From the NCBI GenBank assembly GCA_947365965.1, contig CANAZG010000006.1, positions 1 through 62,004 on the forward strand: a DNA stretch of 62,004 bases. The letters are read 5' to 3'. The translations under genes and the position numbers were made by a program. The DNA comes from an uncultured Clostridia bacterium (GTDB lineage: Bacteria; Bacillota; Clostridia; Oscillospirales; Oscillospiraceae). How positions within the stretch are numbered: the stretch's first letter is position 1; every line of letters begins with the position of its first letter. The notes beneath the pieces were generated by a model, which saw only the letters and a program-made list of their open reading frames with translations, ran no database searches and was not told the origin of the DNA. Shown piece after piece: positions 34,256-43,882 of the stretch.

Positions 34256-35554
34256 ATGAAACGATTCCCCCGCATGATGGCGGCCGCGCTGGCGATGACG
34301 CTGCTGCTGTCCATCACCGGCTGCGGTTCAGCCGACGGCAAAACCCACCTGACCTTCCAGATCTGGGACGTGGCCCAGCGAGAGAGCATGGAGGCCATCT
34401 GTGACGCCTACACCGCCCAGCACCCCGATGTGGAGATCGAGGTGCAGGTCACCAACTGGACCGAATACTGGACCAAGCTGGAGGCCGCCGCAGAGTCCAA
34501 CACCATGCCGGACATCTTCTGGATGCACACCAACCAGATCCTCTACTATGCCGACTTCGGCATGCTGGCGGACGTGACGGATCTCTACGCCGGCGAGGAC
34601 CCCAACTACTACCAGAACCATTTCTCCGAAATCTCCATCGGCAACGCCAGCGGCTCCGACGGCCGCTTGTATGGCGTGCCCAAGGACAAGGACAACCTGG
34701 TCCTGGTCTACAACAAGGAGATGTTTGACGCCGCCGGCGTGTCCTACCCCACGGACCAGTGGACCTGGGACGATCTGACCGACGCGTCCCAGAAAATCTA
34801 TGACAAGACCGGCAAGTACGGCTTCATGGCCTACAACGACGACCAGATGGGCTACTGGAGCTTTGTCTATCAGGCCGGCGGCTGCATCCTCACCGAGGAC
34901 AAGACCCGGGCCGGCTTTGACCAGCCCGCCACCAGAAGGGGCATGGAGTTCTATGTGGGTCTCCAGGACTACGACTGGTGCCCCAAGCAGGCCTACTTTG
35001 CCGAGACCGCTCCCGGCACGGCCTTCTTCTCCGAGATCGGCTCCATGTATGTGGAGGGCAACTGGGAGCTGATGAACAAGTGCGTCAGCTTCCCCAATAT
35101 GGACGGCAAGTGGGACATCGCCCCCATGCCCAAGTGCCCCGATCCCGCCAGCGGCGACGGCCGGGCCACCATCTCCAACGGCCTCTGCTACTCCACCGCC
35201 GCCAAGGGCAAGACCCGGGACATCGCCCTGGACGTCATCAAGTTCTTCGGCACCGAGGAGGCCCAGCTGCTGGCCAGCTCCTACGGCGCGGCCATCTCCG
35301 CCTATAACGGCACCGAGCAGCCCTACTTCGACGCCTTTGACAAGGCCGGCTATGACATCAACGTGGAGGTGCTCATGGACCAGTTTGCCTACGGCGTGCA
35401 GAACGTGAACAACGCGGCCAAGCCCAAGTGGAAGAGCCCTGTGCTGGATGAGCTCAACAAGGTCTACAGCGGCCAGCAGAGCCTGGACAGCGCCCTGGAC
35501 AACATGCAGAAAATCATCGACACCGAGACCGCCAAGAAATTGGCGGATAACTGA
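34256..35554 (+). CDS. ABC sugar-binding lipoprotein (family 1)
   Basis: A 432-residue extracellular solute-binding protein. The signal peptide ends in the lipobox LSITGC (Cys near residue 23), so it is lipid-anchored. The mature part begins HLTFQIWDVAQRESME and has the family 1 hinge region with many Trp and Tyr that stack on sugars. AAAAGGAG precedes ATG 34256. It is the first of three transport genes; the alpha-galactosidase downstream points to raffinose-type oligosaccharides or melibiose, which is inference. Confidence 0.92.
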   Translation: MKRFPRMMAAALAMTLLLSITGCGSADGKTHLTFQIWDVAQRESMEAICDAYTAQHPDVEIEVQVTNWTEYWTKLEAAAESNTMPDIFWMHTNQILYYADFGMLADVTDLYAGEDPNYYQNHFSEISIGNASGSDGRLYGVPKDKDNLVLVYNKEMFDAAGVSYPTDQWTWDDLTDASQKIYDKTGKYGFMAYNDDQMGYWSFVYQAGGCILTEDKTRAGFDQPATRRGMEFYVGLQDYDWCPKQAYFAETAPGTAFFSEIGSMYVEGNWELMNKCVSFPNMDGKWDIAPMPKCPDPASGDGRATISNGLCYSTAAKGKTRDIALDVIKFFGTEEAQLLASSYGAAISAYNGTEQPYFDAFDKAGYDINVEVLMDQFAYGVQNVNNAAKPKWKSPVLDELNKVYSGQQSLDSALDNMQKIIDTETAKKLADN

Positions 35555-35568
35555 AAGGAGGGCTCTCT

Positions 35569-36456
35569 GTGAACATGAAACTGTCCGCCGCCGCCCGGCG
35601 GGAGGAGAACTGGGGCTGGTTCATGGTGGCGCCTACCATCATTGGCCTGGTGGTGCTGAATATCTGGCCCTTTATCCAGACCATCTACACCAGCTTCTGT
35701 GAGCATCAGGGCTTCGGCCACTACCGCTTCATCGGCCTGGGGAACTACATTGAGATGTTCGGGAACATCGAGTTCTGGAAGGCCACCTGGAACACCATCT
35801 TCTTCTGTATCCTCACCGTGCCCGTGGGCGTGGCGCTGGCCCTCTTTGTGGCCATCCTGCTCAACGCCAAGGTGAAGTTCAAGGGCGGCTTCCGCACCCT
35901 ATTCTTCCTGCCTCTGGTGTGCGCCCCCGCCGCCGTGGCCATGGTGTGGCGGTGGATCTTCAACGGCGAGTACGGCATCCTCAACCAGATGCTGGGCCAG
36001 AATATCCAGTGGATCACCAACCCCAAAACCGCTGTGATCGCCGTGGCCATTGTCTCCATCTGGAGCAGCGTGGGCTATGACGCGGTGCTGCTGCTGGCGG
36101 GCCTCCAGAACATCCCCAAAACCCTCTACGAGGCCAACAGCATCGACGGCGCGGGCAAGGTCCGCCAGTTCTTCACCATCACCCTGCCCATGGTCTCCCC
36201 CACCATGTTCTCCGTGCTCATCATGCGCCTGATGGCCTCCATGAAGATCTACGACCTCATCTACATGATGGCCGACGAGACCAACCCCGCACTGACGGAT
36301 ATGCAGAGCCTGATGTACCTCTTCTACCGCTCCTCCTTCGTGGCCGGAGAGCGGGGTTACGGCTCCGCCATTGTCGTGTGGACCGTGAGCCTCATTCTTC
36401 TCGTCACCCTGATCCAGTTCTGGGGCCAGAAGAAGTGGGTCACCTACGACATTTAA
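35569..36456 (+). CDS. sugar ABC transporter permease (MsmF/UgpA type)
   Basis: A 295-residue six-helix permease. The EAA loop that contacts the ATPase is EANSIDGAGKVRQFFTITLP near residue 185. The start is GTG at 35569, 6 nt after GGAGGG; an ATG two codons later is less well spaced. It follows the binding protein by 14 bp. No ATPase gene is in the cluster, so a shared MsmK/MsiK-type ATPase elsewhere is expected. Confidence 0.92.
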   Translation: MNMKLSAAARREENWGWFMVAPTIIGLVVLNIWPFIQTIYTSFCEHQGFGHYRFIGLGNYIEMFGNIEFWKATWNTIFFCILTVPVGVALALFVAILLNAKVKFKGGFRTLFFLPLVCAPAAVAMVWRWIFNGEYGILNQMLGQNIQWITNPKTAVIAVAIVSIWSSVGYDAVLLLAGLQNIPKTLYEANSIDGAGKVRQFFTITLPMVSPTMFSVLIMRLMASMKIYDLIYMMADETNPALTDMQSLMYLFYRSSFVAGERGYGSAIVVWTVSLILLVTLIQFWGQKKWVTYDI

Positions 36457-36468
36457 GGAGGGATGGAC

Positions 36469-37311
36469 ATGAAAAGTACGGATTCTCTGAGACGCTCCTA
36501 CGCAATGGCCAAGTTCTTTACTTACTTCTTCCTGATCCTGGGCGCGATCATCATGGTCTTCCCCTTTGCCTGGATGATCCTCACCAGCTCCAAGACCGTG
36601 CCCGAGAGCATGCTCATCCCGCCCACCATCTTCCCCGCCAAGTGGATGCTGGACAACTTCAAGGAGGCTGTCACCTCCCTGCCCTTCAGCCACCTCTACT
36701 GGAACACCACCCTGATGGTCTTTTTCCGGGTGATCTGCGCGGTCCTGTTCAGCTCCATGGCCGGCTACGCCTTTGCCAAGCTGAAGTTCCGGGGCAAGAA
36801 CATCCTCTTCGGTCTGGTGCTGGTCCAGATGTCCCTGCCCAGCCAGATCTTCATCATCCCCCAGTACCAGATGGTGGCCAAGATGGGCATGGCCAACACC
36901 ATTTTCGCCCTGGTCTTCCCCGGCTTGGTCAGCGCCTTCGGCGTGTTCTTCCTGCGCCAGACCTACATGAGCATCCCCGACGAGGTGGGCGAGGCCGCCT
37001 ATCTGGACGGGTGCAACCAGTGGCAGACCTTCTATAAGGTCATGTTCCCCCTGACGGGCACCTCCGTGGCCGCCCTGACCATCTTCACCGCCGTGTTTGC
37101 CTACGGCGATCTGATGTGGCCCCTGGTGGTCAACTCCGACCTGAAGATGATGACCCTCTCCTCCGGCCTCTCCACCCTGAAGGGCCAGTTCTCCACCAAC
37201 TTCCCCGTGCTGATGGCCGGCTCCCTGCTGGCCATGCTGCCCATGGTGGTCCTCTACCTCATCTTCCAGCGCCAGTTCGTGGAGGGCATCGCCGGCACAG
37301 GCGGAAAGTAA
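36469..37311 (+). CDS. sugar ABC transporter permease (MsmG/UgpE type)
   Basis: A 280-residue second permease with six hydrophobic segments and the EAA loop EAAYLDGCNQWQTFYKVMFP near residue 180. ATG 36469 is preferred to ATG 36463 because the AAGGAGGG site ends right at the latter. It pairs with the MsmF-like permease. A strong hairpin follows at 37346-37383. Confidence 0.92.
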   Translation: MKSTDSLRRSYAMAKFFTYFFLILGAIIMVFPFAWMILTSSKTVPESMLIPPTIFPAKWMLDNFKEAVTSLPFSHLYWNTTLMVFFRVICAVLFSSMAGYAFAKLKFRGKNILFGLVLVQMSLPSQIFIIPQYQMVAKMGMANTIFALVFPGLVSAFGVFFLRQTYMSIPDEVGEAAYLDGCNQWQTFYKVMFPLTGTSVAALTIFTAVFAYGDLMWPLVVNSDLKMMTLSSGLSTLKGQFSTNFPVLMAGSLLAMLPMVVLYLIFQRQFVEGIAGTGGK

Positions 37312-37345
37312 CCCCTTTATTTTGCGTTCCTCTCCTTCTCTCTTA

Positions 37346-37383
37346 GACAGCCCCGGTGACAAGTATTTGCTGCCGGGGCTGTC
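37346..37383 (+). terminator. hairpin between permease and alpha-galactosidase
   Basis: 11-bp arms GACAGCCCCGG (37346-37356) and CCGGGGCTGTC (37373-37383) with a 16-nt loop. No U-tract, so it may partly attenuate or protect mRNA rather than terminate fully; alpha-galactosidase begins 37 bp later. Confidence 0.5.
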
Positions 37384-37419
37384 ACACTAAACATTTCTTG
37401 ACGACAAGGTGATTACCCT

Positions 37420-39603
37420 ATGATTGTTTACGATAAGCGGAGCGGGACATTTACCCTGCACACCGGAAGCACCACCTACCAGATGAAGGCGGACCGCCGC
37501 GGCGTCCTCCTCCACCTCTACTACGGCCCCCGGCTGGGGGACGGGGATCTGGGCTACCTCCTCCAGTACGCGGACCGGGGCTTCTCCCCCAACCCCAGCG
37601 GCTCCGGGGCGGACCGGGTCTACTCCCTGGACACCCTGCCCCAGGAGTACTCCACCTGCGGCGTGGGGGACTACCGGCTCAGCGGGGCGGAGGTGGAGCA
37701 GAGCGACGGCAGCCTCCTGCTGGATCTCCGGTACGCGGACCACGAGATTTGCCCGGAGAAGTACGCGCTGGAGGGCCTGCCCGCCTTCCACGGCCAGGGC
37801 TGGGAGACGCTGCGGGTGGTCCTCCGGGACCCCAGCTCCGGTGTGGAGGTGGAGCTCCTCTACGGCGTGTGCGAGGAGGACGATCTCATCACCCGGGCCG
37901 CCCGGCTGACCAACCGGGGGAGCGGGCCCGTGAAGCTCCACCAGGCCATGAGCCTGTGCCTGGACCTCACCCGGGCGGACCTGGATCTCATCACCTTTGA
38001 CGGCGGCCACGTCCGGGAGCGGAACCTGGACCGGGCCCCCCTGCGCCCCGGCGTGCAGGGGGTGGGCAGCGTCCGGGGGACCTCCAGCCACCAGCACAAC
38101 CCCTTTGTGATCCTCTGCGAGCATGACGCGGGGGAGGACCACGGCCTGTGCTACGGCGCGGCCCTGCTCTACAGCGGCAACTTCATCGCCCAGGCGGAGC
38201 GGAGCCAGTTCGCGGACACACGGCTGGTCATGGGCGTCCACCCCCACCACTTCCTCTGGACCCTGGGCCCCGGGGAGACCTTCACCACCCCGGAGGCCGC
38301 CCTGGTCTGCTCCCCCTGCGGCCTCACCCCCCTGACCCACCGCTTCCACCGGGCCATCCGGCGGCGACTGATCCGGGACCCCTACCAGGGGCGGCGGCGG
38401 CCGGTGCTCATCAACAACTGGGAGGCCACGGAGTTCGACTTTGACGCGGATAAGCTGGTGGAGATCGCCCGGGAGGCTGCGGAGCTGGGCATGGAGCTGT
38501 TCGTCATGGACGACGGCTGGTTCGGCGCCCGGGACAGCGACATGAGCGGCCTGGGGGACTGGACCGTCAACGAAAAGAAGCTGCCCGGGGGCCTGGAGGC
38601 CCTGGCGCCCCGGATCCGGGCCCTGGGCCTGGACTTCGGGCTGTGGATCGAGCCGGAGATGGTCAGCGAGAACAGCGGCCTCTACCGGGCCCACCCGGAC
38701 TGGGCCCTGGGGGCCCCGGGCCGTCCCCAGGCCGTAGGCCGGAGCCAGCTGGTGCTGGACTTCTCCCGCCGGGAGGTCCGGGACCACATCTACGCAGCCA
38801 TGGCCCGTCTGCTGGACAGCGCGGAGATCTCCTACCTTAAGTGGGACATGAACCGCTCCCTCACCGACGTGTGGTCCGCCGCCCTGCCGGCGGACCGGCA
38901 GGGGGAGACCTACCACCGCTACGTGCTGGGGGTGTACGATCTGCTGGAGCGGCTCCACCGGGACTATCCGGACCTGCTCATCGAGGGGTGCAGCGGCGGC
39001 GGCGGCCGGTTCGATGCCGGGATGCTCTACTATACCCCCCAGATCTGGTGCAGCGACAACACCGACGCCATTGACCGGCTGCGCATCCAGTGCGGCACCA
39101 GCTTCTGCTATCCGGTGAGCGCCATTGGCGCCCACGTCTCCGCAGTACCCAACGGCCAGACCAGCCGGTCCACCCCCATGGAGACCCGGGGGGTGGTGGC
39201 AATGTGCGGCACCTTTGGCTACGAGATGGACCTGGGGAAGTGCACGGCAGAGGAGAAGGCGGTGGTGCGGGAGCAGGTCCGCACCTTCAAGGAGCGCTGC
39301 CGCCTCATCCAGGAGGGGGACTACTACCGGCTCACGGACCCCTTCCGCAACCGGGACTACACCGCGTGGCAGCACGTGTCCCCGGACCGGCGGGAGGCCC
39401 TGGTCTCCCTGGTCACCGGCAGCACCTGGGCGGCCAAGCCCTTCCTGACCCTGCGCCTGAAGGGGCTGGACCCGGAGGCCTTCTACCGGGTCAACGGCGG
39501 CGGGGAGCGCTACAGCGGGGCCCAGCTGATGTACGCCGGATACCCCATCCCGCCCCAGCGGGGGGACTACCAGGCGGTGCAGCTGTACCTGGAGGCGGAG
39601 TAG
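37420..39603 (+). CDS. GH36 alpha-galactosidase
   Basis: A 727-residue cytoplasmic glycoside hydrolase that removes terminal alpha-1,6-galactose from raffinose-family sugars or melibiose. It has an N-terminal beta-sandwich (1-320), a (beta/alpha)8 barrel with nucleophile Asp476 in YLKWDMNR and acid/base Asp546 in CSDNTD, the DDGWFG motif, and a C-terminal beta domain. Length matches clostridial and lactobacillar MelA/AgaN enzymes. No signal peptide, so the sugar is imported first by the ABC system upstream. Confidence 0.93.
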   Translation: MIVYDKRSGTFTLHTGSTTYQMKADRRGVLLHLYYGPRLGDGDLGYLLQYADRGFSPNPSGSGADRVYSLDTLPQEYSTCGVGDYRLSGAEVEQSDGSLLLDLRYADHEICPEKYALEGLPAFHGQGWETLRVVLRDPSSGVEVELLYGVCEEDDLITRAARLTNRGSGPVKLHQAMSLCLDLTRADLDLITFDGGHVRERNLDRAPLRPGVQGVGSVRGTSSHQHNPFVILCEHDAGEDHGLCYGAALLYSGNFIAQAERSQFADTRLVMGVHPHHFLWTLGPGETFTTPEAALVCSPCGLTPLTHRFHRAIRRRLIRDPYQGRRRPVLINNWEATEFDFDADKLVEIAREAAELGMELFVMDDGWFGARDSDMSGLGDWTVNEKKLPGGLEALAPRIRALGLDFGLWIEPEMVSENSGLYRAHPDWALGAPGRPQAVGRSQLVLDFSRREVRDHIYAAMARLLDSAEISYLKWDMNRSLTDVWSAALPADRQGETYHRYVLGVYDLLERLHRDYPDLLIEGCSGGGGRFDAGMLYYTPQIWCSDNTDAIDRLRIQCGTSFCYPVSAIGAHVSAVPNGQTSRSTPMETRGVVAMCGTFGYEMDLGKCTAEEKAVVREQVRTFKERCRLIQEGDYYRLTDPFRNRDYTAWQHVSPDRREALVSLVTGSTWAAKPFLTLRLKGLDPEAFYRVNGGGERYSGAQLMYAGYPIPPQRGDYQAVQLYLEAE

Positions 39604-39648
39604 CCGACGGCAGGTGCGCATGGGACAGAGAAAAGCCCTCCGCAGCAG

Positions 39649-39913
39649 TTTCGCGCCCGCAGGCGCGAAATAAATTCAGATCGTTTTTCTCGCGGCGTGT
39701 ACGTGACGTTAGGCCGCCTTCAGCGGCCCCAGCCCTAAGGCCAGCCCCAGGCTGGCCCACGGGGAAAAACACTTTCCACGGAGCGAGCGTCGAGCTGTAC
39801 GCCTTTGGCGTACAGCGAGGCGCAGAGCGGAGTGAAACCCCACTCAAAAAAGTGGCGAAGCCACTTTTTTGACACGCGGAAAAGACCTGACCGCAAAACG
39901 GTCAGGTCTTTTT
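39649..39913. repeat. cluster of hairpins between convergent genes, ending in a terminator
   Basis: At least four perfect dyads lie in a row: TTTCGCGCC/GGCGCGAAA (39649-39670), GCTGTACGCC/GGCGTACAGC (39794-39816), AAAAAAGTGGC/GCCACTTTTTT (39846-39870) and a 14-bp AAAAGACCTGACCG dyad (39880-39913). The last two have T-runs and should end transcription from both sides; the last overlaps the araC stop. The number and order look like a dispersed intergenic palindrome family rather than a single terminator. Confidence 0.7.
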
Positions 39914-40774
39914 CATGGGATTGCTCTTGACGCGCTGGTTGGCCTTCCGCCACTCCCGGGGCGGCAGGCCGTAGCGCTTTTTGAAGGCCTGGGAGAAGTG
40001 GAGCTGGTTGGGGTAGCCGCAGCGCACGGCGATGTCCCCAATGGAGGCGCTGGTGGTCTTCATCTGCTCCGCCGCCTCGCTCAGGCGGAGGTTGATGAGG
40101 AACTCCTGGGGCGTGGAGCCGATGATCTCCTTGAAGAGCTTGCTGAAATAGCTGCGGTTGAGCTTGCAGGCGTTGGCGATCTCTTCCACCGTAATGGGGT
40201 AGGGGTAGTTCTGCTTGATATAGCACACCGCCTCCTGGATGTAGAAGTCCCGCAGCTGGCCCCCCCGGACCTCCCGCTGGGTGGCGGAGGAGGAGATCAG
40301 CTGGTCCAGAAACAGGCACAGCTGTCCGATGAGGTGCAGGGGCGAGGCGTCGGCGTGGTCCGCGATGTACAGAAGCTTTTCCCCCACCCGGTCCCCCAGC
40401 TGGGGCTCCCGGGGCGCGTACACCGGCTGGTTCACCGAGAGGCCGGCGGCCTCCAGGTACTCCGCCGCCCGCAGGCCGTCGAACTCCACCCAGGTGTACT
40501 TCCAGGGGGCCTTTTCGTCGGCGCTGTAGGTGTTCACCTGACCGGGGCAGATGAGGAACCCCTGGCCAGCCCCCAGGTGGTAGTGGTGGGTCACGCCGTC
40601 GCCGTCGTCGGAGTGGAGAACCCCCTTGCCGGAGAGAATGTAGTGGAAGAGGTAGTGGTTGCGGACAAAGGGACCGAAGGAGTGGAGGGGCGCGCACTGC
40701 TCCCACCCGTACTGGTAGAGGCGCAGATCCAGGAAGTTGTCATTGGGGAAGATGGAGAAGGATATGTTTTCCAT
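39902..40774 (-). CDS. AraC-family transcriptional regulator
   Basis: A 290-residue regulator with an N-terminal AraC-type cupin sensor (about 20-150; ILSGKGVLHSDDG) and C-terminal double HTH (about 185-283; NACKLNRSYFSKLFKE and FSQAFKKRYGLPPREWR). The start ATG overlaps the kinase TGA as TGATG; a GTG one codon earlier is possible. It lies convergent to alpha-galactosidase. The likely target is the sugar transport and alpha-galactosidase operon. The cupin could bind sugar directly, independently of the kinase. Confidence 0.9.
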   Translation of the reverse strand: MENISFSIFPNDNFLDLRLYQYGWEQCAPLHSFGPFVRNHYLFHYILSGKGVLHSDDGDGVTHHYHLGAGQGFLICPGQVNTYSADEKAPWKYTWVEFDGLRAAEYLEAAGLSVNQPVYAPREPQLGDRVGEKLLYIADHADASPLHLIGQLCLFLDQLISSSATQREVRGGQLRDFYIQEAVCYIKQNYPYPITVEEIANACKLNRSYFSKLFKEIIGSTPQEFLINLRLSEAAEQMKTTSASIGDIAVRCGYPNQLHFSQAFKKRYGLPPREWRKANQRVKSNPMKKT

Positions 40775-42939
40775 CACGATCCCCCCGCCCCGGCGCGGCG
40801 CTTGAGGATCCGCTCAATGGTTTTCAGCAGGGCGGGGATGTCGATGGGCTTGGTGAGATGGGCCTCCATGCCGCTGTCCAGGGATTTGTTGATGTCGCTC
40901 TGGAAGACGTTGGCGGACAGGGCCACAATGGGGATGGACGCCAGGGCGGGGTTAGCCAGACCGCGGATGGCCTGGGCGGCCTGCCAGCCGTCCATCACCG
41001 GCATCTGGATATCCATGAGGATGAGATCGTACTCTCCGGGGGCGGAGGCGCGGACCTTCTCCACGGCAATGGCGCCGTTGACCGCCTCGTCGATGGTGAA
41101 GCCCACGTCCTGGAGGAGCTCGGTCTCGATCTCCCGGTTGATCTCGTTGTCCTCCACCAGCAGGATCCTTCTCCCCTCCCCCAGGGAGGGGAGTCCCTCT
41201 CCGCCGGGCCCGGCGGCCGCCTGACGGGCCTGCCGGCGCAGGTGGAGGGTGGCGGTGAAGGTGCTGCCCTGGCCGGGCTCGCTCCTCACCTCCAGGGCGC
41301 CGCCCATCCGGTCCACAATGCTCTTGGCAATGGTCAGGCCCAGGCCGATGCCGTGGATGCCGCTGAGGGTGGTGTTCTGCTCCCGGGAGAAGGGCTCGAA
41401 GATCCGCTCCAGGAAGGACTTGCTGATGCCGATGCCCGTGTCCCGGATCACCAGCTGGTATACGCCCCGCTCCCCGGGCATGTCGCCCCGCTCCTGGGCA
41501 GTCACCGACACCTGCCCGCCGGGCTTGGTGTAGGTCACGGCGTTGTTGGCCAGATACATCACCAGCCTGTGGAGCAGATCCTGATCGCTGAACACCTCGT
41601 CGTGCTCCACCCCGGCGAGGTCCACGGTGAACGCGATGCCCTTTTCCTCCGCCTGGGGCTGAAGGAAGTCGCAGATCTCCTGGACAATGGACTTCAGGCT
41701 GCACGGCGCCTCAGCGGCGGGGGCCTCATTGGTCTCCAGCCAGGTGGTCTCCAGCACCTTGTCGATGAGATCCAGCAGCTGCTGGCTGGCGGCCTCCACC
41801 TGGCTGAGGTAGTTCTCCACCGCCTGCCGGTCCCCCAGGTTCCGCCTGGCCAGGGCCGTGAAGCCGGAGATGGCGTTGAGAGGGGTGCGCATGTCGTGGG
41901 ATATGTTGGAGAGGAAGGTGTTCTTCGCCCGCACCGCCAGATTGGCGTTGACCAGGGCTTGGGAGAGGGTCTGCTTCTGCTCCATCTCCTGCCGGACCTC
42001 CTCGTCCACCCGGCGGTAGCCCATGACCAGCTGGGAGGCCTGCCCGCCCACGTTGACGAAGCGGAGCTGGAGGAACTGCAGCTCCCCCCGGCAGATCACC
42101 CGGTAGTTGATGTAGAAGGTCTTCTCCCGGGAGAGCCTCTCCCGGATCCGCTCCACGCTGGTCTCCCGGGCCACCATCTCCCGGTCCTCCGGGTGGACCC
42201 ACACGGCGGTGTAGTCCGCCATATACCACTGGAAGGACAGGGGCTGGAGCTTCTCCTGGAACTGCACCCTGGTCCGCTCGCTGAGGCGGTAGGGCTGGAT
42301 GGAGTCCCTGTCCAGATCCACGTAGAGGATGGACTCGTAGTTGATGCTCAGCCCCTCGATGACCTCCAGGCGGCGGCGGTTCTCCTGGTAGATCTGTTCC
42401 CGCTCCAGGTCCAGCCGGTCCCGCTTCTCCGTGGCGTCCCCCAGAAATACGTAGAAGATGCCCCCGGCGGAGGGGATGTTGGCAAAGTGGCCGTAGTCCT
42501 CGATCCAGCGCACGGTCCCGTCCCGCCGGATGACCCGGTACTCCACGTAGTCCAGATCGTAGTGGCTGGCGGAGATCTGCCGGGCAATGCTCTCCTCTAC
42601 CTGCTCCAGGTCGTCGGGGTGGACCAGCCCCCGGAAGGAGTTTCCGGTCATTTCCCGGAACTGGGCCATGTCCTCGCACTGGAGCAGCCGCAGCAGGCCC
42701 CGGTTGGCGTAGAGAATCTCCTCGTCCCCGTCGGCCCGATAGATGAGAAAGCCGCCGGGCATGGCGTCCATAAAGGCGATGGCCTCCCGGGCCAGCCGCT
42801 CCTCCTGGGGCTCCATCGCCAGCTCCGGCTGGATGGCTCCGGCCACGAACTGCTCCAAATCCACGCGGTTGCGGCGGAGGAGGTCCATCAGTGACAGGGC
42901 GTGTTCAATTAGGCGGTGCTCCCGATCCGTCTCCCTCAT
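40774..42939 (-). CDS. soluble PAS hybrid histidine kinase with receiver
   Basis: A 721-residue kinase without membrane segments. The N-terminal helical region and PAS domains (about 55-300; YRVIRRDGTVRWIEDYG) are followed by HisKA with His348 in NISHDMRTPLN, HATPase (GIGLGLTIAK) and a C-terminal receiver (Asp643 in LILMDIQMPVMDG). A cytoplasmic signal such as a metabolite or redox state is likely. No DNA-binding domain, so phosphate must pass on. ATG 42939 follows a GGGGGGA stretch. Translation is coupled to the AraC gene. Confidence 0.9.
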   Translation of the reverse strand: MRETDREHRLIEHALSLMDLLRRNRVDLEQFVAGAIQPELAMEPQEERLAREAIAFMDAMPGGFLIYRADGDEEILYANRGLLRLLQCEDMAQFREMTGNSFRGLVHPDDLEQVEESIARQISASHYDLDYVEYRVIRRDGTVRWIEDYGHFANIPSAGGIFYVFLGDATEKRDRLDLEREQIYQENRRRLEVIEGLSINYESILYVDLDRDSIQPYRLSERTRVQFQEKLQPLSFQWYMADYTAVWVHPEDREMVARETSVERIRERLSREKTFYINYRVICRGELQFLQLRFVNVGGQASQLVMGYRRVDEEVRQEMEQKQTLSQALVNANLAVRAKNTFLSNISHDMRTPLNAISGFTALARRNLGDRQAVENYLSQVEAASQQLLDLIDKVLETTWLETNEAPAAEAPCSLKSIVQEICDFLQPQAEEKGIAFTVDLAGVEHDEVFSDQDLLHRLVMYLANNAVTYTKPGGQVSVTAQERGDMPGERGVYQLVIRDTGIGISKSFLERIFEPFSREQNTTLSGIHGIGLGLTIAKSIVDRMGGALEVRSEPGQGSTFTATLHLRRQARQAAAGPGGEGLPSLGEGRRILLVEDNEINREIETELLQDVGFTIDEAVNGAIAVEKVRASAPGEYDLILMDIQMPVMDGWQAAQAIRGLANPALASIPIVALSANVFQSDINKSLDSGMEAHLTKPIDIPALLKTIERILKRRAGAGGS

Positions 42940-42975
42940 AGGCTCTGTCCCCCCCGAACTTCTTTTATGAATCAA

Positions 42976-43004
42976 AGTGTAACACAAAACCGGGGGTTTG
43001 TCAT
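42976..43004 (-). promoter_or_regulatory. promoter of the kinase-araC operon
   Basis: ATGACA (42999-43004), 17 bp, TACACT (42976-42981) on the minus strand, about 37 bp before the kinase ATG. Confidence 0.6.
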
Positions 43005-43026
43005 TAATTAAGCCAAAAATTTTTCT

Positions 43027-43076
43027 GCAAAAAAATTCCGCCTCCTATCTCCGGTCTGGGAGAGAGGAGGCGGAAT
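43027..43076 (-). terminator. terminator of the membrane protein gene
   Basis: 11-bp arms ATTCCGCCTCC (43035-43045) and GGAGGCGGAAT (43066-43076) with an inner helix, then an eight-base T-run on the minus strand (plus A-run 43029-43035). It separates the gene from the kinase operon. Confidence 0.88.
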
Positions 43077-43083
43077 GGGAGGT

Positions 43084-43845
43084 CTAAGCTGTTTCCTCCG
43101 CCGCCGGCGCCTCCCGGCACAGCAGGAGGAACACGCTCAGCAGCAGGGCGCAGCCGGCATAGAGCAGCAGAAGCCCCGGGCTGGAGAGGCTGTCGGCCAG
43201 GGCGGCCAGACACAGGAGGACCGCGCAGTCCGCCGTCCACACGAAGCGCCGGGCGCTGCTCTCCCGGCGCAGGAACCCGGCCAGCAGGGAGAAGGCGTAG
43301 GCGGTCATAGACGCGGCCAGCACCGGCAGATAGTACCGGGCCAGCACCGGGTCCGTCCCGGCGGGCAGGTACACGGCGAGCACGAAGAACACCGAGAAGA
43401 ACATGGCCGGCAGCAGGGGCAGGACCCCCGCCGCTCTGCCGGCGCGGAGCTGCCGCGCCAGCAGCAGAAATCCTCCGCCGGCGGCTACCGCCAGGACCCC
43501 TGCGGCCATGGCCGCCGCCCCCCGGGCCGGCAGGGCGGAGACCAGCAGCAGCGCGCCCCCCGCCGCCAGCAGGAAGCTCCCCGCCACCAGACAGGGCGTC
43601 TCCCGCCCCGGCGGGGCGAACTGGGCCTCAAAGGGGGCCTTCTCCCCCGGCAGGCGGCGGCAGAGGACCAGCTCCGCAGCGGCGCACACCGCCAGGAGCG
43701 CGGCCAGCAGCGTCCCCGGCAGGGAGGCCAGGGCCAGCCCGGTCTCGCTGTCAAAGCCGGTGCGCAGCTGGGCCAGCCGCAGGGCGAACAGGAGAATCCC
43801 CTGAGCCCACAGCCGGGGCCCCCGGAACCAGAATGTACTCATCAT
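43084..43845 (-). CDS. polytopic membrane protein of unknown function
   Basis: A 253-residue very hydrophobic protein with about seven or eight predicted membrane helices, Ala/Leu-rich, with only short loops. No transporter signature is recognised. ATGATG at 43845/43842 has AAGGGG about 9 nt upstream; the long open frame further upstream is excluded by the promoter position. It is a single-gene unit, divergent from the spoIID-like gene. Confidence 0.7.
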   Translation of the reverse strand: MMSTFWFRGPRLWAQGILLFALRLAQLRTGFDSETGLALASLPGTLLAALLAVCAAAELVLCRRLPGEKAPFEAQFAPPGRETPCLVAGSFLLAAGGALLLVSALPARGAAAMAAGVLAVAAGGGFLLLARQLRAGRAAGVLPLLPAMFFSVFFVLAVYLPAGTDPVLARYYLPVLAASMTAYAFSLLAGFLRRESSARRFVWTADCAVLLCLAALADSLSSPGLLLLYAGCALLLSVFLLLCREAPAAEETA

Positions 43846-43882
43846 CGCAAACACCCCTTCTGGGAAGAATCTGTCGCCTGCC

